A stretch of DNA of 64,000 nucleotides from Breviolum minutum Mf 1.05b.01 (Eukaryota; Sar; Dinophyceae; Suessiales; Symbiodiniaceae): NCBI GenBank assembly GCA_000507305.1, contig DF239028.1:124001-188000 (forward strand). The letters run 5' to 3'. Under the pieces are notes generated by a model, which saw only the letters and a list, made by a program, of their open reading frames with translations, was not told where the DNA came from and did no database searches. Positions 11,958 to 23,640 of this stretch are shown in pieces (the first letter of the stretch is position 1; every line of letters starts with the position of its first letter). The position numbers and the translations under genes are program-made.

Positions 11958-12957
11958 ACACAAGCAGCCTTCAACGACTGACATGTCGTTTCTTGCACAG
12001 GAGGTGGAAGGTCACGATGTACCAATATCCAAGGCTGGAATCTGGCAAAAAATCTTCCAAAAGAGCCTAAAATGGCTATAAAAAAGGACATATCATACAA
12101 TGTTTACATATTTAGATTTACGCACTAGCCTTGTTTTTTTTTTAAATTGAAAAATCACATGACAATGGATGTGTTGCGTATTGAAAAGGTGAAGGAACCT
12201 GGAGCTACCTGGTACCTTTTTTTCGGAGTTCCTTGACCTACTTCAGGGCTCCATGAGCACTTTGCATTGAAGTTGACCAATGACACAAGTTTTGAAAGAA
12301 GGAATCTGTACCAAAAAGGATGAAACCTCAAACATTAACAAATCATTGACTTGTTTTTTGTGTTTTTTTTGTAACATGCATGTTTCTAAATATTTCTGTT
12401 ACCTACAAATGCTCATTAGTCAAATTTTTGTTGGTATCAATCGTTGTCGCTATACGATAGTTCCGACATGACAAGTTACCTGGTGAGAGATACAGCTTGA
12501 AAGCTTGATGTGGTGTCATTCCTCCAGCAAACACGAATTATACGTGGAACATGACCAGCTTTTTCGAGACTAAAGTGAGTGTGACGTACCCCCCCCCGAA
12601 ATTTCACATAGATACCGAACATGATGTTTTTTGTTTAAACGTATCTCCTTTCAAGTATATGGCTATTTTGGGTGTCGATGTTAGTTTTCCGGGGTGTAAT
12701 TCATATTCCACAGGCCCTGGTTGTCTACTTCCAAGATGGTTTCAGAGATCATGAGGTTTTGCTTCAGTGACTCCCCTCAGATTGACCTCCACTCCAGGTC
12801 CTTATATTGATCAGTTAATTGGGGTGTTTAAGTTGAATCAGAGGGGATACACGTTGGAAGCACTTGTTCATTTCCTGAAGTGAAAGGGTATTCCCGATGG
12901 TAGATGATTGGATGTCTTAATATTTGGCAGTTTTTGTTTGGGGGAATCTTGGGATAG

Positions 12958-13013
12958 TTATCCACGCTAATTGCTGTGGAGTCGGATCACAAGAGATCAA
13001 CGCATGTCCGCCT
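12958..13013 (+). CDS. Candidate short exon
   Basis: After acceptor cttgggatag, phase 0: LSTLIAVESDHKRSTHVR, to gtgaag in phase 2. Another frame (12924-13112) is open over it. Confidence 0.3.
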
Positions 13014-13638
13014 GTGAAGCACAAGAGGAAATGGCAGTTGTTGATTTTAAAGGCTAATTCGTTGGCAAAAGAGAGAGAGAGAATGAAATTGATTACAATC
13101 ACAATCAATTGATATGGGCAATTGCGGCCATATTCTCTTTGGTGAACTATGATGGCTAGATTGAAGCCCACAATGACATGGTATAATGTTAGCCCATTGG
13201 AGATGGGATATTTTGCATCTTCGTAACTAGAGGTATTTAGAGGCAACTACTTATACATTACCAAAAGGATCTGGTTGTCAAGTAATTTTTCGTTGGTAGA
13301 ATTTGTATGAATTTGTGCGATACCTTAGGCAAGTGTTTTTTCATAATACGTCAGGGGTATATACGACCTCAGCTTCTATGGTCATTGAGACAAATTTGCA
13401 CACACACAAATAGCAGTAGCATTTTTTTTGTATAGTTAGATGAGGGTATGCATGCTTGTGACATGTGTTTTTTCTGTTTCTTTCATACATATCTTCTCCA
13501 AAAGGGTCAACTTGGGGCAGGCATCAGAAAGGCAGGGGTCGGGGCTCTCAGACGAAGCAGTGAAGCTCTCATCCAGCGAGGAGGGCCTGATAGAGAAACA
13601 TGAAGAGTTACGAGGAGTGTGTGTGTGTGTGCTCTAGA

Positions 13639-13729
13639 GGATGATGATGATGATGATGAGGAGGAGGAGAATGAGGAGGAGGTAGATGATGATGATGAGG
13701 AGGAGGTAGATGAGGATGAGGATGAGGAT
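13639..13729. repeat. Trinucleotide repeat (gat/gag)n
   Basis: Interrupted gatgat and gaggag units. On + it would encode an Asp/Glu tract and could belong to an exon, but no support was found. Confidence 0.85.
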
Positions 13730-14379
13730 GTTTTTTTTGGCCGATGAAACACAGTTTATATATGTAGTGCATGCTGGTTGCTCACATGCGGTGTTTTCAG
13801 GTTGGAGTATGTATACATGCTGCGGATGGAAAGTCACTGAACGTGACTTTATAGAGTAATGGAACCGCGACATGTGAACATACATATTTGTGTACATATA
13901 GTATGCGTGTGACGTATGTGTGCGAGTCATAGTAAAGAGCGTATATGGTGTCTATATTCACATGCACATGGCCCTGCAATCTCGGTTACTTTGTGGTACC
14001 GGTTTTGTTCCTTCTTTTGGGAGGTTGTAAAAATATACTGGGCTCCTTTCTAAGCACTTGACAAAGTATGGAAACTTTTGTTTCAAAATTGGAAGTTGCA
14101 AAAGATGGATCTCCGATGCCTTATAGGATGAGGGAACCTGTACCATCTCCTTTCTGGGTGGGTACCGAGATCAGCTGGCTTAGTAATGGCTGATATGTTC
14201 GACAACATAAATATATATTTTTGTATATTTTTTGTGATGCTTCACTTGCCGATTCTCCTTCCTATTGTTTCAGCTTAAAGTAACATATGGCCGATCACTT
14301 TCCTATCTTTCAGATACGCACCCTCCGGCCATAGGCCTATCATCTCACAAGATTTTGTTTTGTTTCATATACATCACCA

Positions 14380-14491
14380 ACACATGGGGGGTTCCTAAAA
14401 TGGTGGTACCCAACAACCATGGGTTTTCCTACTAAAAATGATCATTTTGGGGTGTTTTGGGGGTACCACCATTTAAGGAAACACCCATATA
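14380..14491. mobile_element. Family E inverted-repeat element
   Basis: atggggggttcctaaaatgg at one end pairs with ccatttaaggaaacacccat; contains caacaaccatgggttttcct and gatcattttggggtgttttg. Confidence 0.75.
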
Positions 14492-14583
14492 GCAATGGAA
14501 AAAAAAGCATTGGCCAATTTTGGAAGATGTCCACTGCCTAAGGTGATGATGAGATGTCGATCCATAGCTTTGTCTAACCTCAG

Positions 14584-14643
14584 CCATCCGGATCGCTGGT
14601 CCCGAGGTTAGGGACCTCTCCTCGAACGGATCGAGCGGACAAG
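14584..14643 (+). CDS. Candidate short exon
   Basis: After acceptor ttgtctaacctcag two bases then IRIAGPEVRDLSSNGSSGQ and a gtgggg donor. GC-rich island between two repeat elements. Confidence 0.3.
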
Positions 14644-14679
14644 GTGGGGCGAAAGGGTGATGGTTCAGAAATTCGGCCA

Positions 14680-14770
14680 TAACCAGTTGATAGATCGTTT
14701 TATCTTATAATTTACAATGGTTTTTTGTACATCCCAAAGGGTGCAGAATTCTTTCCATCAACAGTATGTT
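14680..14770. mobile_element. Family D element, diverged
   Basis: Ends with gcagaattctttccatcaacagta-type sequence; the left arm (ttgatagatcgttttatctt) is diverged. Confidence 0.45.
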
Positions 14771-15772
14771 TGATACGAGTTCGTGCAGAAAATGTCACAT
14801 GTTTTTGTTCCCCTACAGCCACGGAATCTAACGGCTGGAACCTGGAAATGGCTCATGGAAGAGGATGTTCAGGTTCCATGTTAAGCCTTAACTGTTAAGC
14901 CTTGGATTTTATACTCCTCCTCTTCTACAGGGACGAGATGATATATATCTTTCTTAGTGGATATCACCCTTGGAAACTATGTCCAGGTTATTTACAGTAC
15001 AAGGAAAAACATGGGTAGCAGAGAGTCATCATCGTCACAGGTCACCACTATCCGATCACAATCCATCACTTACTGTGGGAAGGACGAAGGCGATGATGAT
15101 GAGAATCCTAATGTAACCCCCCCCCACAAAGATGGGTTTCCTACTATGAACTACCATTGCCCCTTAATGGTGGCTAAGTTATTAAGATGTTCATATTGGT
15201 AGATATTTTGATTTCAAACTTTTGCAAGCAACAAAAGTTTCCACCACTTCGGTGCTCTTGGAAGTAGTTGTTCCATAGACTTTGTATTGATGGGTATTGC
15301 GTATCAGATCTTTTGCCGCAAGAATGACGTATAATGACTCTGTATATATAGGCATTACTTTCATACTATTGCCGTATTGTTCTTTTGCAAACGATATATT
15401 AAAGATATTCCTGAGAGCGCCTATTTGAGGAAGAGGTTACCATGGTACGGAGGATGGCAGTCCAATCGTCCTCCAGTTTAGCTTGGTAATTTACCACATT
15501 TTGTTTACAAGATTTGACGCAATTTGAACGCTGGCTAACGAAATTGGATTGCCATCAACAATCTCATCACAAAGTATCATCACAGCAATTCCATCCCGAA
15601 AAAAAACACTTGCAGGTTTGAGCTGCCAAATAATAGGATTTCATGATATGTCATTTAGGTTTCTACGTTTTTTGCCTGGGTTTTACCCGTTGTTTCATCC
15701 AACAAACGACCCCCCCGAAACGGGTGTCAGACGTGTCAGTCTCCGACGTGGTCCCGGAAAACCATCCTCCAG

Positions 15773-15855
15773 GTGGAGGTGTCGAGTGACGAAGAGACGG
15801 GCGCACCGCCCTTCACACAGGCAGGGTTTTCGAGCAGCCGAAAAAGGAGTGACTG
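15773..15855 (+). CDS. Candidate internal exon
   Basis: GC-rich island. After acceptor accatcctccag, phase 0: VEVSSDEETGAPPFTQAGFS, SSRKRSD, to gtcaca in phase 2. A competing frame is open for 105 codons across 15549-15866 but is less protein-like. Confidence 0.35.
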
Positions 15856-15980
15856 GTCACAGTTAAACATTTTTTGACTCATATTTTTCAAATTTGACTC
15901 ATATTTTTCAAATGGGTTGAAACCACCAACTAGAAAAGCATTCCAAGCATTGGATTATTGGTTGGCTAATTTTTGGATGG

Positions 15981-16085
15981 GTGGTGGTTTCAGATATTTT
16001 TTTTATTTTCAAAAATTCACCTCTATATTTGGGGAAGATTCCCATTTTGACTAGTATTTTCAAAGGGGTTGTAACCACCAATTGG
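15981..16085. mobile_element. Family A element; a 3' fragment lies at 15860-15933
   Basis: gtggtggtttcag start, cacctctatatttggggaag core, end gtaaccaccaattgg. The fragment before it keeps only the second half, with tttgactcatatttttcaaa duplicated, and ends accaccaactag. Confidence 0.6.
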
Positions 16086-16796
16086 TTTGGAATTATAGTT
16101 TTTAACTATTTGTTTGGTTATCTATCATTTTTGGGGTGTTTGTAATTATTGCGGCAAGCGATGTTCATTTTTAGGGGTAGTTCATCACATCATTTAAGGG
16201 GCTATGTCGTTAGTTTTTGAGGTGTGTAATTATTGGTTTGTTTGTATATAGTGCCGTAGATGTTGGAAATATGCTTGGAAATAAATATCCACAAGCTTCC
16301 ATTCCCTCCGACAAGAATCAGGAAAAAAGCTGGAAGTAATGTCTCAAAATATGGACAGCTCTCGGGATGTTTTGTCAAAGGTTGCCCTTTTGAAATCCAA
16401 TGCAACCATTTGATGATTGTCCCCAACACATGGACCATTTGAAGACAACATGTCCTATTGAAAATGGTGATATTTATTCCATTGCTATGTTAGTTTACCA
16501 GAGGTTATCTTCAAAAGGTTTTGCATTCTGTTTTTCACTATACCTACTGCCCCTGACTTCGGCAGAAGATCAATGGATATCCAATCAGCAGAGTGTTACA
16601 GGTTTGTCATGTCCTAAACAACCATGTACTGTGAGAATCCCAGCCATATCGGATAGGATTGGGTGTTCTAACCGCCCCATCCTGAGAATAGGATTCTCGC
16701 CATCCCTTTTGGACACAGGTGGATTTTTCAGGTAGTGCATGGGGAAAAAACAACATGTGACATTTTCTTTTTTTTTGAAACTCCATATCAAACAAA

Positions 16797-16900
16797 CTGT
16801 TGATGGAAGAAATCCTGTACCCCACTGGGATGTACAAAACCCTTTGTAAATAATTCGATAAACTACCAACCTCAACTGGTAGTTTATCCCATTCTTCTCA
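16797..16900. mobile_element. Family D element, one end lost
   Basis: actgttgatggaagaaatcc, then tgtacaaaaccctttgtaaa and ctaccaacctcaactggtag. Confidence 0.6.
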
Positions 16901-16949
16901 AGGTTCTAGCACCATCCCAGTTAGGATATCAATTCATCTTTGGGTTCAG

Positions 16950-17113
16950 CCGTGCCCACCCGTTGTTGAGGCCAACGTGGCCAGGGCCTCTGCAGCAGCA
17001 GCCGTAGCTGCTGGGGTTGTAGAACCACCGGAGGTGGATCCGGATCTGCGGAGCATCTCGCCCATCTCAACGTCGGGAGCCTCCCGCCTTTTGGGGCATT
17101 GGGGGAAGGAAAC
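16950..17113 (+). CDS. Candidate exon, Ala/Val/Pro-rich, well supported by composition
   Basis: About 61% GC against AT-rich flanks. After acceptor tttgggttcag, phase 0: PCPPVVEANVARASAAAAVA, AGVVEPPEVDPDLRSISPIS, TSGASRLLGHWGKE, to a gtcagg donor; unspliced the frame stops near 17153. First codon positions are rich in G. It looks like a low-complexity linker of a larger protein. Confidence 0.5.
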
Positions 17114-17206
17114 GTCAGGCCCCTACATTTTTGTACAGAAATCTTCTTGGGACTAGCAAAGATTTATATTTATATATATATAATCAAATATATATACATA
17201 TAAATA

Positions 17207-17306
17207 CCTGGAACCCAAATGACCTTTGACCTTTGTTTTGGTTGGAAAAGGCTTTGTTTTGGGAGATTGACCTTCAATAATAGAGGTCATTACGGTTCCA
17301 GGTATA
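17207..17306. mobile_element. Family F element, inverted orientation
   Basis: cctggaacccaaatgacctt at one end, ttacggttccaggtatagat at the other; core shared in reverse orientation. Confidence 0.6.
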
Positions 17307-17870
17307 GATAGATGATACACACATTTATAAATAGGTGTACCAACCATTGAAAAAAAACAATGAAGGCTGGTAGGAAAAAGAGACTTTTTTTCTTGGTTTG
17401 TGAGTCAAATTTATATATATATATATATATTTTTATAGAACAATAATTGGTTGTTCCTGGGGTCATCGCAAGTACAGAAGTTTTAGATGGATTCCGCCGG
17501 TCAATCCAAAAGGAGCCAATACAAAGAAACAACAGCCATAATCACATGCCGAATGTGTGTGCACATTTGTGTGTACACATAGCATGAATCGGATTTTTGC
17601 AAACTTTCCACATGGGGACCGGTGACCAATTATCGTATGTCTAGATTCTTGGTGCTAAAAATGCATGCTTCCAGAACATTCATTGAGATGAAACTTAGCA
17701 GACTTAGCACCCACCTCAAATAGAAACTCTTCTTACCCTACAATTTGCACCAAACAACTTCTCCATCGTGCCATCATAAGGCCCGGTGTTTTCCCATGGC
17801 AAGCCGAAAAGGAAAAGAAGGCACAACCTTTGAGTTGTCATTGCGCTGGGCCTGTTTTTGCCTTTTTCAG

Positions 17871-17917
17871 GTGACACGGCTGCGTTTGGAGATGGCGATT
17901 TGCAACCAAATCTCCTG
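17871..17917 (+). CDS. Candidate short exon
   Basis: A strong acceptor (tgcctttttcag), two bases, DTAAFGDGDLQPNLL, then a gttata donor. Another phase is also open. Confidence 0.3.
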
Positions 17918-18038
17918 GTTATAAACAGGCGTTGTTGACTTTTTTGATGTTCCCCCTAGTGGAGGCAGATATCTATTGCAACTACTTTTTTTTTAACTAG
18001 GCTGATAGTTCTAAATGTAGCTTGGATCCAAGTTTCAG

Positions 18039-18152
18039 CAACATACATTGAATGTCAACGTGTGTTGGACTCTGTGGAATAAAGTGTGTGCCAACCTGTT
18101 CCGTTCGGGAACTCAGTGGGCACCTCTCATTGTCATTGTGTTCATTGAAATT
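18039..18152 (+). CDS. Candidate internal exon with a hydrophobic segment
   Basis: After acceptor ccaagtttcag, phase 0, 38 codons: QHTLNVNVCWTLWNKVCANL, FRSGTQWAPLIVIVFIEI, ending at gtctcc. A following candidate after ccacatgcag (18167 on) reads AYATIEMSNVSN in phase 0. Frames on the minus strand are also open. Confidence 0.3.
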
Positions 18153-18232
18153 GTCTCCACATGCAGGCGTATGCCACCATAGAGATGTCCAATGTCTCCA
18201 ATGTCTATGGCAACACTTGTCAACCAAATATA

Positions 18233-18358
18233 CCCATAGAATCCATGTATGGCATATTTACCTACATTTCCCATAAAAATAGAATCCATGTAATTATGGT
18301 ATATTTACCTACAAATCAACCAAATGTAGGTAAATATACCATACATGGATTCTATGGG
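18233..18358. mobile_element. Family C element with internal duplication
   Basis: cccatagaatccatgtatgg pairs with ccatacatggattctatggg; an extra partial arm (aatagaatccatgtaattat) lies inside. Confidence 0.75.
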
Positions 18359-18653
18359 ATACATATATACATATGTATTTATATATATATATAAATACAT
18401 ATAATTTGCGTCCCATCGCCTTACTCGCCCCCTACTCCGCCCCCGTTGGTTTTTGTCACGCCAGACCAAGAAGAAAAGGTGCGGCCAGGGCTGGGTGGAA
18501 GTCCCCTTTGGAGGAAAAGGGCAAGAAGAATATTTGTACATATCAATGAAACAATACATACATTTGCAAATACACATGTACATGTATGATATGTATATAT
18601 ATATATACATAAATTTAATATTCAATATATATTTTTTTAAAAAAATATTTTAG

Positions 18654-18814
18654 ATGTACTGTAACCTCGCGATCGCACCTATCAGGAAATTTGCTGGAAT
18701 TCCTTCCAAGTTCAATACCTGCCTGTTGCGGGAAGATTTCCCGGCAGATTTTTGTTTGTAGACCTGATGATGCCCAAATGCCAGCTGTTGAAATGACGCC
18801 TGCATTGAAAATTC
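18654..18814 (+). CDS. Candidate internal exon
   Basis: A GC-richer island after an AT-rich stretch ending aaaatattttag. One base then 53 codons: CTVTSRSHLSGNLLEFLPSS, PDDAQMPAVEMTPALKI, to a gtggtt donor. A second frame (NLAIAPIRKFAGIPSKFNTC) is open over the first half. Continues possibly into 18836-19057, open to a stop. Confidence 0.3.
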
Positions 18815-19675
18815 GTGGTTGCTTTGCCGTTTGACAGGGCAGAATCACCACAGAGTGCAGATCTTCAGGCCGCTGTCAAGGTTAAAGGAAAACAGAGAGA
18901 GAGAGAGAGAGACTCCAGAAACCAGTTGAGAATGGACCATGAAGAAACAGGTAGTGGATTGATGTCCCAAAATCTCAACTTCGAGATGGAATGTATAGTT
19001 TCAATTGGAGTATTTGTGGCTAATGGCAGAGCCATTTTGGAGACACCTATGTCTTGAAGTTATACTCTCGTGGTCTATGGTTTCTTGCATATGCACAATG
19101 TGTGATAACTCACACAGTTATCTAGATGATTTCCTGCATTTCACTTCTCAACAAGAGCCAAAGAGGTAACATTTTGTTCATCAACCTGTGCAGAAAATGG
19201 ATACTAAACCAAGGCACCGAGGTGATAAGTTTTCAACAACTATAGCTCTAAATCTCAGCCCTGAGATTTTGTTGAGGAGAACCTACACCCTTGAAAACTA
19301 ACATGGTTCACCTAAAAAAAATGGACCCCTGAAAAGAAGGAGATTTCGGAGATTCCGGGCTTTTCCAAAAAACCCATCATGTTCAAGGTTTATATTTGTT
19401 AGTTTTTTTTTGGGGGGGGGCGTGTGGGGATGTATAAACCACTTTCTCCCATTTGGAGGACTAGCAAAAGCTGGGAAACCAAAACACCTCCACAACTGGA
19501 GGCTCACAAAAAGCGCAAAGGCGCCGATGGAAAATCCAAGGCGAACCCGGCCTCTGCCTCTGGGTTCGGTGGGGAAAATAAGCCAAAACAGATTGGTGAA
19601 AATGGCAGATCTAAGCCTCCAAGCGTTTTTCCAATATGTTATGTTAGTATCTTTTTTTTGTTTATATATGACATA

Positions 19676-19803
19676 TATATATGGGTGTTGAACCAAAAAA
19701 TAGGGGATTTTCCCCCAAAATGGATGGTGAAAATAATGGCAAAACCCCTATTAAAATGGATGATTTGGGGGTAAAACCCACTATTTTCGGAAACATCCAT
19801 ATC
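19676..19803. mobile_element. Family E-like element
   Basis: Arms atatgggtgttgaaccaaaa and ttttcggaaacatccatatc around two copies of aaaatggatgrt-type sequence. Confidence 0.6.
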
Positions 19804-20032
19804 TATATCACAAATATTTGCATGGATATATTGAAAACAAAACATAATATAGATATATCATATATGCAGTTGCCTTTAGGGTTTGGTAAGCCCAGAGCGG
19901 CTTCAATGGCTTGGATTTTACCCCTATGATGACTAAAACCTCCATGGAACTAGCAGCTAGCCCTCAGGAACATCCAAAACTCCTGGGAGGGGCTGGCTGT
20001 TAATTTCCGAAGGTAGGTATCCCCGATATGCC

Positions 20033-20310
20033 ATGAGTTCCATCGCAAGCGTCCTGACAGTCTACACTGATCCTGGGGGTTTGGTTCCAAGATATGTCAA
20101 GGTATCCCTGTTAGTTGCCCAATCCAGAGAGGTCCATGTTCCTTCACGTTGCTTTTGCTTTTTTTTTGGCGGGGGGGAAAAATTCCTGGCAGTCCAAGAA
20201 ATTGACGCTCACGGCGGCATCATCGGGCGACTTGGTTGGAGGGTTGGACACTGATGACAAAGTCATGGGGGAACAAAATGGTGCAGTCATAGTCTTTGGC
20301 TCACGAAAAG
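20033..20310 (+). CDS. Candidate exon pair (20033-20101, 20193-20310)
   Basis: Exon one begins at an ATG: MSSIASVLTVYTDPGGLVPR YVK, leaving phase 0 at gtatcc. Exon two follows ttcctggcag in phase 0: SKKLTLTAASSGDLVGGLDT, DDKVMGEQNGAVIVFGSRK, leaving phase 1 at gtcttc. Phases agree. Could be the 5' end of a gene. Family unknown. Confidence 0.4.
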
Positions 20311-20405
20311 GTCTTCAGTGGAAGACATGATGGTTGAGCATAGGGTAATCCCATTGACATGATTTTGACTTATAAAAACTATGCTTTGCTTATTCTTAAC
20401 TTAAC

Positions 20406-20509
20406 TACCCTAAGGATCATTGGACCCTCGAAACTGGCTTTTTTGAGGACCTTACCCCTGCTATACAGGTTCAAACCCTTCCATTGGAGGGTCCAAGATC
20501 CTTAGGGTA
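20406..20509. repeat. Inverted-repeat element
   Basis: taccctaaggatcattggac at one end, gtccaagatccttagggta at the other. Confidence 0.75.
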
Positions 20510-20853
20510 CATCAATTCTGAATTCTTAGATATTACTATCTACCATTGCTGTTATTAGTTACTGTTACCTGACAAGTTGATCCGATGCATATGCTGATGT
20601 TATGTAGAAATCTCTCCTCTTTTGAAACGTGCAGACAGAATCAGCATGCCCGTTCCCGCTCATTTTATCTAGAGAGTCAAATGCGAGATTATGAATTAGG
20701 CTGTGAATGGCTGTGGGAGCTAAGGGCGATCTACTTCCCCACTAATTTTCGGGAGCGAAAGAGCCCCCAGAATCCTCAAAACCACAGGGTAGTTAATGTA
20801 TGTTAATGTCAAATACCTTAACACTTCCTCATCATCCTTCCTACCTCTATTAG

Positions 20854-20965
20854 GGTCAAGTTTCTCGAGTTGAAAACTCAGGAATGCAGTGGGATCCCTA
20901 CATGCAACGAGAAGCGTCCGAGACCCGATCCGCAAAAAGAAGCGGAAAACTTGGCAACTCACAAG
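20854..20965 (+). CDS. Candidate internal exon
   Basis: After acceptor tacctctattag one base then 37 codons: VKFLELKTQECSGIPTCNEK, RPRPDPQKEAENLATHK, ending at gtttcg in phase 0. Lys/Pro-rich. Two overlapping frames are open too, one for 90 codons. Confidence 0.35.
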
Positions 20966-21342
20966 GTTTCGGCTACTTCCATCAAATCCTAGCTTCGGAA
21001 TCTTTCTCAAATGTGGCCACCAAAGTCATGATAGTAAATCCCATAACAGCATGTTTGTTTTTGATTTTAGATAATTTTCAGAATCCAGATGTCCTTTTTT
21101 CCTGTCTAAGGATGAGGAGAAGAATAGAGCTTCCCCCTTTTAGCCAGATGTTCTAAGGTCTCCATCACCATGCTCTCAAAAGCCAGGTGAGGGAAGGGTT
21201 AATTCCAGTTGTGAAGCGTTTCCAAGGCTGCTAAAGCTGATCAATGCATATTATTGTCTTTTTCCGGCCTACCGGCCTAGCAAATCTTGAATAAGGTAGG
21301 AATAAATGCCTATGAAAGAGATCCAATATGTTGTTGCTTCAG

Positions 21343-21474
21343 TTGCTTCTTGCTTTTCTGGACGTTGCATATGTTTCAATCTACGGCTCCCAGGAGCACG
21401 TGGCAAAGATGGCAAGAAGAAGCATGGCCACTGGAGCCCAGCAAAACGCATCGCAGTCGCAGAGTGAAACATAG
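21343..21474 (+). CDS. Candidate terminal exon
   Basis: After acceptor atgttgttgcttcag, phase 0, 43 codons then TAG: LLLAFLDVAYVSIYGSQEHV, AKMARRSMATGAQQNASQSQ, SET. A hydrophobic start is followed by a Gln/Ser-rich tail. The two other frames are also open over part of the span. Confidence 0.4.
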   Translation: MLLAFLDVAYVSIYGSQEHVAKMARRSMATGAQQNASQSQSET

Positions 21475-22463
21475 CACAGTGAAGAAGTGAGGTCCGAAGT
21501 TGGACGATGAGTTTCTTGTTTATATTTGGGTGATTACACTCAGACTATTTGAGACTCTTAAACCGGTGAGCCGCTGTCAATTGTTAGTTTGATCATTTCA
21601 TATCCTTTCACTTGCCAGGACCCGTTATCTTCTACCTGGGTTTTATGACAAAGGGCCTCCAAAAAAAACACCCTAGGGATTGTGAAAATACCGAATTAAT
21701 ATCTACCACCATTCCTTCTATCCAAAAAGATCTTGAATCATAGGAATCTTACAATATAGGCCAATGGCTCCCCCCAACCCCCGAACAGCTGTGAATCCCA
21801 TTTTTTTTTCACCAGAGGTGGAGAGAAGAAGAAGCGCAAGGACAAGGATGGCGGAAGGAAGTGAGAAACAAAAAGCAGCGAAGCTCAGTGGATGTCACCT
21901 TCCAAATGGTTATAGTTATGGTTTTGAAAGGGAATCCCCCTGAAATCTAAATCCCCTTTTCTTGTCACGTTTTTAGAAATTATACACGCCTGAAAACTAA
22001 CATGGATACCTTTTCAAAAATGTATCAAAACGGCGGCCTAGATATGGCCACCACAACTATGGTAAGAATCAATTCGTTAAGTTCCTGGGATGTGCCATAA
22101 TGGGCCCAGAATCGTTGCGGTTTGATGCCGTAACTTGCGTTACCTGCATGATGCATGGATGGGACTTGGGTTTGTGCCGTCAGCTGTTTCACCAAGAAAA
22201 AACCAGAGACTTGGCAGGCACAATTCCATGGGAGTTCAAGTCGAAGGTCCTTTGCAGAATATTCTCATATATACTCTTTATTATATACTTACTGTAGCAT
22301 ATATACATTTACAATTGTTTATTTGTTTATTTAAACTTGTAATACATATACTGTAAATGTTGAATTCCAATAATCAGTATCAATACCTATACGCATGATA
22401 TTACATTCTAATATCAAATGTCTCAACATATACACATTTAATATCAAACAGAGCAGTTTCCAA

Positions 22464-23453
22464 ATGATGGCAACGCAACGCGTGCTGGTGCACTCTGCAG
22501 CCACTGGCGAGCTTCGCTCCACTGTAGTTCTTCCCCTTGAGTCCACGGTGGCTGATCTTATTAAGGAGCTGGAGACAGATCCTCCCAGCGCTATCAGCAT
22601 CCTGCATGAGGATAGAGCTTTGAAGGCACAGGAAAAGCTGCCGCATGGTGATGAGATCTCGGTGCAGCTTTTGCTTCAAAACGTCATTGGCCGCTGGACG
22701 CGACATGCAGGAATCAAACCACCAAGACCGTGGGGGACGGAGGAGATTTATGACTACAAGGAGGAGATCCTCCTTTTGCGGAAAGATGGACAAGGTCGAT
22801 ATAAAAAGGATCACAGCTGGGTCAAGGATCAGACCAGCCATGGATCTGAGACAATGCTGATTGGCTGTTTCAGGGAAGATTTGAAGAGCGATGAAGATAT
22901 GCATAATTTTCTGAACTCCTCGGCCACCGGAGCTTCCTGGCAACTTCGAACGGACGAGTGCGAAGCTGTAATATTTATAAGAGGTAGAGGTTGGTATGCA
23001 TGTGGCATCTTCGAAGATGATGATGTTGTGGCTAGTGGAGGTGGTATATTTGAACAAGAATTTACGATTTCACTGCGAGAACTGCAGGACTCCTGGGAGT
23101 TTTGCAGTGAGTCGTTTCCTGAACGGTTCTTTGAGGCTCCTGGGCCCCAGATTTTTCAGATCTCCCAACCACCAGCGAGCTGGGGCGCACAAGTAGCACC
23201 AGAACGACGTTCTGTGCCGCAAGGGTGCTCGCCTTGGCGAAAAGCTGCAGCTGCCAAAGAAACATCACAACGCTTCCAATCGCTGGAGGATTTACTTCCT
23301 TCCAAATTTGAAACGATGGAGGACTTTGTGCGCGCCACCAAGTTTGCGCGAGACAAAATCTTGGAATTGCAGGAATTTCCACAGACAGATTTGTATGTCA
23401 AGAAGCCGCCGGTTCCTCCGTTGAACCCGAATGATCCCATCGTGAACATTTGA
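22464..23453 (+). CDS. Intronless gene: protein with N-terminal ubiquitin-like domain, C-terminal region unknown
   Basis: This is a 329-residue protein if it starts at the ATG at 22464; the frame is open from 22395, but the upstream part is AT-rich and looks non-coding. Residues about 4-70 read like a degenerate ubiquitin-like fold: a first strand (RVLVHSAATGEL), a second strand with polar spacing, a helix (VADLIKELE), then ILHEDRALKAQEKL and a final strand ISVQLLL. Many dinoflagellate proteins of unknown function begin this way. No diglycine end is seen, so it is a domain and not a processed ubiquitin. The rest contains a strand-rich central part (AVIFIRGRGWYACGIFEDDD) and a basic, proline-rich tail, and matches no family I know. 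GC content is clearly above the flanks. The start is supported by a cag acceptor-like site about 20 bases upstream that could receive the trans-spliced leader. The function is unknown; a role in binding or regulation is inference. Confidence 0.85.
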   Translation: MMATQRVLVHSAATGELRSTVVLPLESTVADLIKELETDPPSAISILHEDRALKAQEKLPHGDEISVQLLLQNVIGRWTRHAGIKPPRPWGTEEIYDYKEEILLLRKDGQGRYKKDHSWVKDQTSHGSETMLIGCFREDLKSDEDMHNFLNSSATGASWQLRTDECEAVIFIRGRGWYACGIFEDDDVVASGGGIFEQEFTISLRELQDSWEFCSESFPERFFEAPGPQIFQISQPPASWGAQVAPERRSVPQGCSPWRKAAAAKETSQRFQSLEDLLPSKFETMEDFVRATKFARDKILELQEFPQTDLYVKKPPVPPLNPNDPIVNI

Positions 23454-23550
23454 GAACGAGAAGCGGCAGATCCAATTCTCACATCGTTGACGCGCACACC
23501 TTCCTGTGGGCTAAGCGAAAGATTAAAAAAAAATGGACATTAAATATCAA

Positions 23551-23640
23551 CCTGGAACCTGTTTGTCCTCTATTTTGGTGTTTGAATCCTCCAAAACACG
23601 GTCTTTTCTAATCAAAACAGGGGTTGTTTGGGTTCTAGAA
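23551..23640. mobile_element. Family F element
   Basis: cctggaacctgtttgtcctc at one end, tttgggttctagaatatat at the other, with the same core as at 40.1 kb; lies just downstream of the ubiquitin-like gene. Confidence 0.7.

Noticed and set aside
13490-13618. A Ser/Glu-rich exon-like block before the gat repeat
   Set aside because: Two frames (ASERQGSGLSDEAVKLSSSE and IRKAGVGALRRSSEALIQRG) are equally plausible, so no call was made.
19298-19774. Three long overlapping frames (132, 116 and 93 codons)
   Set aside because: They overlap on both strands; the Lys-rich + reading (KKRKGADGKSKANPASASGF) may be an exon, but I could not choose a frame or firm splice sites.
22401-23057. A 218-codon open frame on the minus strand
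   Set aside because: It is antisense to the ubiquitin-like gene, whose + frame has better codons, a domain and a plausible start.
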